Source: an uncultured Acidobacteriota bacterium
GTDB lineage: Bacteria > Acidobacteriota > Thermoanaerobaculia > Gp7-AA8
Assembly: GCA_946887105.1 (NCBI GenBank)
Contig: CAMPKJ010000156.1
Coordinates: forward strand, 1 to 11,877
DNA length: 11,877 nt
Reading direction: 5' to 3'
Shown: in pieces, positions 7,682 to 11,877 of the stretch
Layout: each line of letters opens with the position of its first letter
Position numbering within the stretch: position 1 is the first letter of the stretch
Translations under genes and position numbers: made by a program
Notes under the pieces: generated by a model
What the model saw: only the letters and a program-made list of their open reading frames with translations
Told to the model about the DNA's origin: nothing
Databases searched by the model: none

Positions 7682-8307
7682 AGATCGGCGTCTACGGCGG
7701 AACCTTCGATCCCTTCCATCGCGGCCATCTGGAGCCTGTCCTCGCGGCGCGCGAGAAGATGGAGTGGGATCGCGTGATCTACATCCCGGCGTTCACGCAG
7801 CCGTTCAAAGTCGATCGCACGTTTGCGTCGCCGTATCACCGCTTCGCAATGGCGGCCGCGGCGACGCTCGATCATGGCTTCGCATTCGTCTCCAGCATGG
7901 AGCTCGAGCGCGGAAGGGTTTCGTACACTGTCGAAACGCTCGAAGAGTTGCGCAGGCAGTATCCGGACGACACGCTCGACTGGATCATCGGCGACGACAA
8001 TTTCGAGAAGCTGCACGAGTGGCGATCGGTCGATCGCATCCTCGAGCTGGCGAACTTCGCCGTGCTGGTGCGTCATCGCCACGAACCGCCCGCGCAGTTC
8101 CGGTCACGCGTCTGCGAAGCGCATGCGCGGCCCGCGTACGGCGCGATTGCATTTGCTGCAAATCCGACCGTCGAGATCTCCTCGACGGCCATCCGCGAGA
8201 AGTTGCAGGACGGCCAGCCTATTGACGAGCTGGTTCCGCCGCCCGTCTCGCGTTACATTCAACACTACGGACTCTATCGAAAGGCCAATCGTGAACAATT
8301 CGATTGA
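7678..8307 (+). CDS. nadD: Nicotinate-nucleotide adenylyltransferase
   Basis: A 209-residue enzyme (family usually 190-220) that joins nicotinate mononucleotide and ATP to give deamido-NAD and pyrophosphate, the penultimate step of NAD synthesis. The nucleotidyltransferase signature GGTFDPFHRGH (7-17) includes the HxGH motif (H14, H17). WIIGDDNFEKLHEW (102-115) matches the family's G-x-D substrate-contact segment, and ISSTAIR (167-173) is the C-terminal ISSTxxR motif. ATG 7678 overlaps the obgE stop by four bases, so translation probably restarts there. No well-placed Shine-Dalgarno sequence is visible, apart from the GAGGAA array further upstream. The obg-nadD-rsfS-rlmH order is common in bacteria and supports the call. 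Confidence 0.96.
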   Translation: MKIGVYGGTFDPFHRGHLEPVLAAREKMEWDRVIYIPAFTQPFKVDRTFASPYHRFAMAAAATLDHGFAFVSSMELERGRVSYTVETLEELRRQYPDDTLDWIIGDDNFEKLHEWRSVDRILELANFAVLVRHRHEPPAQFRSRVCEAHARPAYGAIAFAANPTVEISSTAIREKLQDGQPIDELVPPPVSRYIQHYGLYRKANREQFD

Positions 8308-8683
8308 AGAGCGCGTCCGCCTGGCAGTCACGGCGGCACTCGACAAGAAGGCTACCAATCTCGACGTGCTCGCTGTCGGCGAGCTCACCTCGATCGCCGA
8401 TTACTTCGTGATCTGCTCCGCGGGCAACGAGCGGCAGGCGCAGGCCGTCGCCGACAACGTGCTGGAGCGGTTGAAGGAGGAGATGGGCGTGAAGCCGCTG
8501 TTGGTCGAGGGAACGACGCCGGGGCGCTGGGTCCTGCTCGACTTCGGCGACTTCATCGTGCACATCTTCACCGAGGATGTGCGCCGCTTCTACGGACTCG
8601 AGCGCCTATGGGGCGATGCGCCGAACGTCACGGCGGAGTACACCGGAGAAGTCGAGCCGCGTGCCTTCAAAAAGACTTCGTGA
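8291..8683 (+). CDS. rsfS: Ribosomal silencing factor RsfS (YbeB/Iojap family)
   Basis: A 130-residue protein that binds ribosomal protein L14 and blocks joining of 30S and 50S subunits, lowering translation in stationary phase or starvation. The family pattern is clear: EERVRLAVTAALDKKATNLDV, then ADYFVICSAGNERQAQAVAD (the DYFVI..S..S/NxRQ..A motif), EGTTPGRWVLLDFGDFIVHIF and YGLERLWGDAP. GTG 8291 fits the usual family start. It overlaps the 3' end of nadD by 17 bases and has GAAAGG (8279-8284) six bases upstream. The last ~20 residues (VTAEYTGEVEPRAFKKTS) extend beyond the conserved domain and overlap the next gene's start region by 23 bases. Confidence 0.95.
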   Translation: MNNSIEERVRLAVTAALDKKATNLDVLAVGELTSIADYFVICSAGNERQAQAVADNVLERLKEEMGVKPLLVEGTTPGRWVLLDFGDFIVHIFTEDVRRFYGLERLWGDAPNVTAEYTGEVEPRAFKKTS

Positions 8684-9584
8684 ACCTCGACTCGGGGACC
8701 TGTTCCGCACGCGCAACGCCGCGATGCGGAACGTTCTCGAGACGGTCGGGAAAGTTCTCGATCACGACGTTAGCATCCTCATCCTCGGCGAGTCGGGAGT
8801 GGGCAAGGATTTTCTGGCTCAATCCATCCACGCCTGCAGCGCGCGCCGCGCCGAGCCGTTCGTGCACATCGAATGTGCGTCCATTCCGGCGGATCTGTTC
8901 GAGACCGAACTGTTCGGCCACGAGCGCGGTACGTTCACCGATGCACAGACGCGTAAGGTCGGAAAGCTCGAAGCCGCGGGTCGCGGCACGGTGTACTTCG
9001 ATGAAGTGGCCGCGCTCACGCCGCAGCTGCAGGCCAAGCTTCTGCGCGTGATGCAGGAGCGCCGGTTCTCGCGACTCGGCGGCGCGGCGGCGTTGCCGTT
9101 CGAAGCGCGCGTGATCACGTCCTCGAATGCCAATCCCGCGGAAACGCTGCGTCCCGATTTCTACTATCGCATCAACGTCGTCACGCTCACGCTTCCGCCG
9201 CTGCGCGACCGGCCGGAAGACATCCCGTTGTTTGCGCGGCAATTCGTGCGGCGGACGAAGTTCCGGCGCTTCGACGGGGAAGCCGAACGTCTCATGCGGG
9301 ATTATGGCTGGCCGGGAAACGTACGCGAGCTGCGCAACGCCATCGAGCGCGCCGGACTCATCGAGGAGAGCGATCGCATCACCGCCGCGTCGCTGCCGGT
9401 CGGCGCAGGATCCGATCTCGTCGCCACCGCCGCGCGCGGACGGTGGACGCTCGAAGAGCTCGAGGCGCATTACATCCGCGAAGTGCTGCGCGTGACGCGC
9501 GCGAACTACTCCCGCGCCGCGCAGATTCTGGGCATCAATCGCAAGACGCTCCTTGAAAAGCGGAAGAAATATGGGATCGAGTAG
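8661..9584 (+). CDS. Sigma-54-activator-like AAA+ ATPase with Fis-type HTH, no sensor domain
   Basis: A 307-residue protein with the layout of a bacterial enhancer-binding protein lacking an N-terminal regulatory domain. An AAA+ domain (about 12-245) is followed by a Fis-type helix-turn-helix (about 268-306, ending SRAAQILGINRKTLLEKRKK). The AAA+ part has Walker A GESGVGKD (43-50), Walker B VYFDE (111-115), the arginine-finger region RPDFYYR (164-170), LPPLRDRPEDIP and sensor II WPGNVREL (217-224). The sigma-54 contact loop is GTFTDA (90-95) rather than GAFTGA. The first ~20 residues are short and carry no receiver, GAF or PAS domain, so activity may be set by expression or a partner, as with PspF. 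GTG 8661 is chosen because starts further upstream lie inside rsfS and add sequence unlike the family; GGAGA (8645-8649) is 11 bases upstream. It overlaps rsfS by 23 bases and ends 11 bases before rlmH. Targets are unknown. Confidence 0.85.
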   Translation: MPSKRLREPRLGDLFRTRNAAMRNVLETVGKVLDHDVSILILGESGVGKDFLAQSIHACSARRAEPFVHIECASIPADLFETELFGHERGTFTDAQTRKVGKLEAAGRGTVYFDEVAALTPQLQAKLLRVMQERRFSRLGGAAALPFEARVITSSNANPAETLRPDFYYRINVVTLTLPPLRDRPEDIPLFARQFVRRTKFRRFDGEAERLMRDYGWPGNVRELRNAIERAGLIEESDRITAASLPVGAGSDLVATAARGRWTLEELEAHYIREVLRVTRANYSRAAQILGINRKTLLEKRKKYGIE

Positions 9585-9595
9585 GGAGCGCGGCC

Positions 9596-10066
9596 GTGAA
9601 ATTTAGGTTCATCTGGGCCGGTTCCCATGCCGACGCCGAGCTGGCCCAGGCCGCGGAGCGTTACCTCAATCGGATCAAGCACTTCTTTCCAATTGAGGTG
9701 GTCGAAGTGCCGCCCGAGCGCGGTAGACAAGGTCAGAACGATGTAGCTATCATGCGCGCTCAATCCGCGCGCCTGCTGGCTGCGATCCCTGATCGCGGGT
9801 ACGTCGTGGTCCTCGATGAGCGAGGGCAGTTGTTTGATTCTTTGAAGTTTGCCAGTTGGGTCGAGAGGCTGACCATCGACAGTCCGTATGGCGTCAGTTT
9901 CGTCATCGGCGGCGATGTCGGCTTCGATGAAACGGTGCGCGCGCGGGCCGGCAAGTTGCTCGCGCTCTCTCCGATGACCCTCCCGCACCAGCTTGCACGC
10001 GTCATCCTGCTCGAGCAGATCTATCGCGCCTGCACGCTGATGCGCAACATTTCGTATCACAAGTGA
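9596..10066 (+). CDS. rlmH: 23S rRNA (pseudouridine1915-N3)-methyltransferase RlmH
   Basis: A 156-residue SPOUT-class methyltransferase (usual length 155-160) that methylates pseudouridine 1915 in helix 69 of 23S rRNA on assembled 70S ribosomes, using S-adenosylmethionine. Diagnostic segments are VVLDERGQ (71-78), SFVIGGDVGF (101-110), the SPMTLPHQLARVILLEQIYRA knot region from Ser125 through the catalytic-site area around H131, and the conserved C-terminus YHK (154-156). GTG 9596 is supported by AGGGAG (9583-9588) seven bases upstream, which overlaps the stop of the previous gene. It continues the ribosome-maturation theme of obgE and rsfS. Confidence 0.97.
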   Translation: MKFRFIWAGSHADAELAQAAERYLNRIKHFFPIEVVEVPPERGRQGQNDVAIMRAQSARLLAAIPDRGYVVVLDERGQLFDSLKFASWVERLTIDSPYGVSFVIGGDVGFDETVRARAGKLLALSPMTLPHQLARVILLEQIYRACTLMRNISYHK

Positions 10067-10076
10067 CGAGGCGTGA

Positions 10077-10445
10077 ATGGCCAAGACAAAGACGAAACCG
10101 AATCCGTACCAGGCGCACGAAGATGCACTCCGCGCCAAGCAGCGCGAACTGCTCGATTCTTTCGAGCGCGACAAGGCCGCCGGAAATCATGTCAATGACG
10201 ACGGCATCCAGGATCTGGCCGACAAGGCCGCCAGCGCGTACTCCAAAGAGCTGAACTTCTCGCTCTCCGACACGGAGCGCAACCTGCTCATGCAGATCGA
10301 CGAAGCGTTCGTGCGCATGAAGAACGGCAGCTACGCGGTCTGCACCAACTGCGGCACCACCATCGGCGAGAAGCGCCTGCAGGCCGTTCCCTGGACGCCG
10401 TTCTGCATCGACTGCCAGGAACTTCAGGAAAAAGGGCTGCTGTAA
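10077..10445 (+). CDS. DksA/TraR-family zinc-finger transcription factor
   Basis: A 122-residue protein of the DksA/TraR family, whose members enter the RNA polymerase secondary channel and adjust promoter choice, often together with ppGpp. An N-terminal coiled coil (about 12-82) is followed by a four-cysteine zinc finger, C89-x2-C92-x17-C110-x2-C113, and a short C-terminal tail. The coiled-coil tip reads QDLADKA (45-51), keeping the D-x2-D-x-A pattern of E. coli DksA's DPVDRA tip, so D46 and D49 are candidates for the functional acidic pair. It is shorter than E. coli DksA (151 residues), with a reduced N-terminus. ATG 10077 is preceded by GAGG five bases upstream and lies 10 bases after rlmH. 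I withhold the symbol dksA because paralogues of this family have diverse roles. Confidence 0.88.
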   Translation: MAKTKTKPNPYQAHEDALRAKQRELLDSFERDKAAGNHVNDDGIQDLADKAASAYSKELNFSLSDTERNLLMQIDEAFVRMKNGSYAVCTNCGTTIGEKRLQAVPWTPFCIDCQELQEKGLL

Positions 10446-10457
10446 GATCGCAGCCGC

Positions 10458-11837
10458 TTGCCGAAACCTCTCGCATCCGTCTTAGCCCAAATCGAACAGA
10501 ATCAGCCGCCGCGAGTGCTCCTCGTCGGCGGCAATTCCGAGTTCCTCTCCGAACAAGCCTTCCACGAGATCCGCGACGCACTGGTCGCGAAGAATCCAGC
10601 GCTCTCCGTCGAAAGCTACGAGCCCGGCACCGAGCTCGCCTCGATCCTCGACTCGTTCCGCACCGGCTCGCTCTTCGGCGGCGCACGCCTGCTGGTCGTG
10701 CCCGAGGTGAATGCATTCATCTCCGCGAAAGAGATCGCCTCGCTGTACGACAAAGCGGTCGCGGACTGGAAGAGCGCGAAGACCGATCGAAAGCGCGCGT
10801 CGGCATCCGCGAAGCTGCTGCACGTGCTCGGACTGGCGGGCTGCGATCTGGAGATGAAAGACCGCGCCATCGCCGACACCCTCGGCGTGACGCTCGACGC
10901 GACGCTCACCGACATGCTCGCGTTCTGCCGTGCTGCCGGTAAGAAAGCAGGACGCGGTGAAGACGACGCCGCGTTGCTCATGGAAGCGATCGCACGCGGC
11001 GGCGCGACCGGCACGATCCTCCTGATGCGCACCGGCGACGTGCCACGCGATTCCGCGACCATCGAGCTGATCGACAAAGTCGGCGCGGTGATCGTCGCCG
11101 ATCTCACACGCGAAGGCTTCAGCGCAGCGCTCGAACGAACCATTGAATCGATTGCATCGGACGCAAATGTGAAGTTCGAGCCGCAGGCCGTCGCGAAGCT
11201 GCGCCAGCGACTCGGCATCGAACGCATGCTCGCCGACAAGTTCTCGAAAGACATTCCGGAGATTCGCGGCGCGATCTCGGAGGTGGAGCGCCTGGTGACG
11301 CTCGCCGGCAGCGGTGGACGCGTGACCGCGGCAATGGTCGAGCGCGAAGTCTCCGCGATCGAAGGCGGCGCACGCTACGAGCTCGGCTCTCTCTTCACCG
11401 AAGGCAAGATCCTCGAAGCGGTCGCGAAGCTGCGCGATCTGGTTGCGCAGGGCCGCCGCGAAGATCCCAAGATGCCGGTGGACATGCACTACGGCCGCTT
11501 CCTCTTTCCGCTCGCGGAGGAGATCCGCCAGATGATCGGCATCCATTCGTGGGCGCGCGTGCAGAACGTGAACCTGCGCCAGTCGATGCAGTACAACCGC
11601 TTCAAGGACACCATCGCCGACCGCCTCGGCGATTACCTGAAGGCGCACGGCCTGGTGCGCCAGCGCCCGCACCCATTCCCCCTGCACAAGAAATTCGAAG
11701 CCGCACGCACCTACAGCGAAGCGGATCTCTTCCGCGCACTGGCCGTCGTCGCCGACCTCGAGATCAAGAGAAAGTCGGGCGGATTGCCGGTGGATGTGGG
11801 GATCGAGACGTTTTTACTCACGCGTCTGCGCGCGTGA
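10458..11837 (+). CDS. holA: DNA polymerase III delta subunit, enlarged
   Basis: A 459-residue protein with the delta-subunit pattern; delta loads the sliding clamp as part of the clamp-loader complex. The N-terminal RecA-like domain shows PPRVLLVGGNSEFLSEQAFHEIR (17-39), matching the family's LLxGxExFLxxE..xxI start, and SLFGGARLLVV (71-81), equivalent to the clamp-binding LF-x-x-R-x-V-V-V segment. TGTILLMRTGDVP (184-196) and KVGAVIV (207-213) are the next core strands, and the C-terminal helical collar includes EREVSAIEGGARYELGSLF. The usual length is near 340; an extra ~85 residues lie between 95 and 182, and the C-terminal part is also longer. Start TTG 10458 is used because it alone preserves the conserved N-terminus; only 12 bases separate it from the previous stop, with no good Shine-Dalgarno site. 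A delta' subunit is less likely since the zinc-finger and AAA+ motifs are missing. Confidence 0.87.
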   Translation: MPKPLASVLAQIEQNQPPRVLLVGGNSEFLSEQAFHEIRDALVAKNPALSVESYEPGTELASILDSFRTGSLFGGARLLVVPEVNAFISAKEIASLYDKAVADWKSAKTDRKRASASAKLLHVLGLAGCDLEMKDRAIADTLGVTLDATLTDMLAFCRAAGKKAGRGEDDAALLMEAIARGGATGTILLMRTGDVPRDSATIELIDKVGAVIVADLTREGFSAALERTIESIASDANVKFEPQAVAKLRQRLGIERMLADKFSKDIPEIRGAISEVERLVTLAGSGGRVTAAMVEREVSAIEGGARYELGSLFTEGKILEAVAKLRDLVAQGRREDPKMPVDMHYGRFLFPLAEEIRQMIGIHSWARVQNVNLRQSMQYNRFKDTIADRLGDYLKAHGLVRQRPHPFPLHKKFEAARTYSEADLFRALAVVADLEIKRKSGGLPVDVGIETFLLTRLRA

Positions 11838-11849
11838 AGTTGTCGGCAG

Positions 11850-11875
11850 CCGTGCGCGCTGGACGGCGCGCACGG
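11850..11875. repeat. Perfect palindrome after holA, at the window end
   Basis: Arms CCGTGCGCGC (11850-11859) and GCGCGCACGG (11866-11875) pair perfectly around a 6-base loop TGGACG, 12 bases after the holA stop. It could be the stem of a terminator, but the next two bases are G and the window then ends, so a T-tract cannot be assessed. Confidence 0.6.
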
Positions 11876-11877
11876 GG

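Noticed and set aside
7823..8290. Upstream extension of the rsfS frame into nadD
   Set aside because: The extended part is a Ser/Arg-rich shadow of nadD; the RsfS domain begins immediately after GTG 8291.
10482..11687. A 401-residue minus-strand frame opposite holA, and similar frames at 104-1543, 1553-2395 and 6284-7558
   Set aside because: All are mirrors of plus-strand genes supported by family motifs. Their compositions are Arg/His/Asp-rich and no motif is recognisable.

Overview
The window looks like a fragment of a high-GC, Gram-negative, probably Acidobacteriota genome, possibly a metagenome-assembled contig. The main taxonomic clue is the 1006-residue outer-membrane receptor. It has a carboxypeptidase-regulatory-like (Oar/CNA-B type) N-terminal domain, a plug and a beta-barrel ending in ARFLF, a type that is very abundant in Acidobacteriota. 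Assignment below phylum is not possible from the sequence alone. The window begins inside a palindromic dispersed-type repeat and ends in a second perfect palindrome, as contig breaks often do. All supported genes are on the plus strand; the long minus-strand frames are high-GC shadows.

Region 1 (1-2413) holds the repeat, then a compact run of three genes: an unrecognised protein whose 5' end is unresolved, a small DUF507-like protein, and the carboxyltransferase (beta) subunit of a propionyl/methylmalonyl-type acyl-CoA carboxylase. The last two overlap by four bases. No biotin carboxylase or biotin carrier gene is present. Region 2 (2414-5813) has a 319-base gap with a candidate promoter, the TonB-dependent receptor, and a very strong UUCG-loop terminator. 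The receptor carries a textbook EF-hand calcium loop in its barrel region and its only two cysteines, both in the same segment.

Region 3 (5814-6604) is a promoter-rplU-rpmA-terminator unit encoding ribosomal proteins L21 and L27. Region 4 (about 6641-11837) is a seven-gene, tightly packed and partly overlapping series: obgE, nadD, rsfS, a sensor-less sigma-54-activator-like AAA+ protein, rlmH, a DksA/TraR-type zinc-finger protein and holA. It combines 50S-subunit maturation and silencing (Obg, RsfS, RlmH), NAD synthesis (NadD), replication (DNA polymerase III delta) and two potential transcription regulators. The junctions suggest a single transcript with translational coupling.

Nothing here is clearly a new defence or mobile system. 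The features most worth following up are the EF-hand and cysteine pair in the receptor, the AAA+ protein with a divergent GAFTGA loop embedded in housekeeping genes, the roughly 85-residue insertion in the delta subunit, the exact tandem repeat encoding the Obg tail, and the unresolved first gene.
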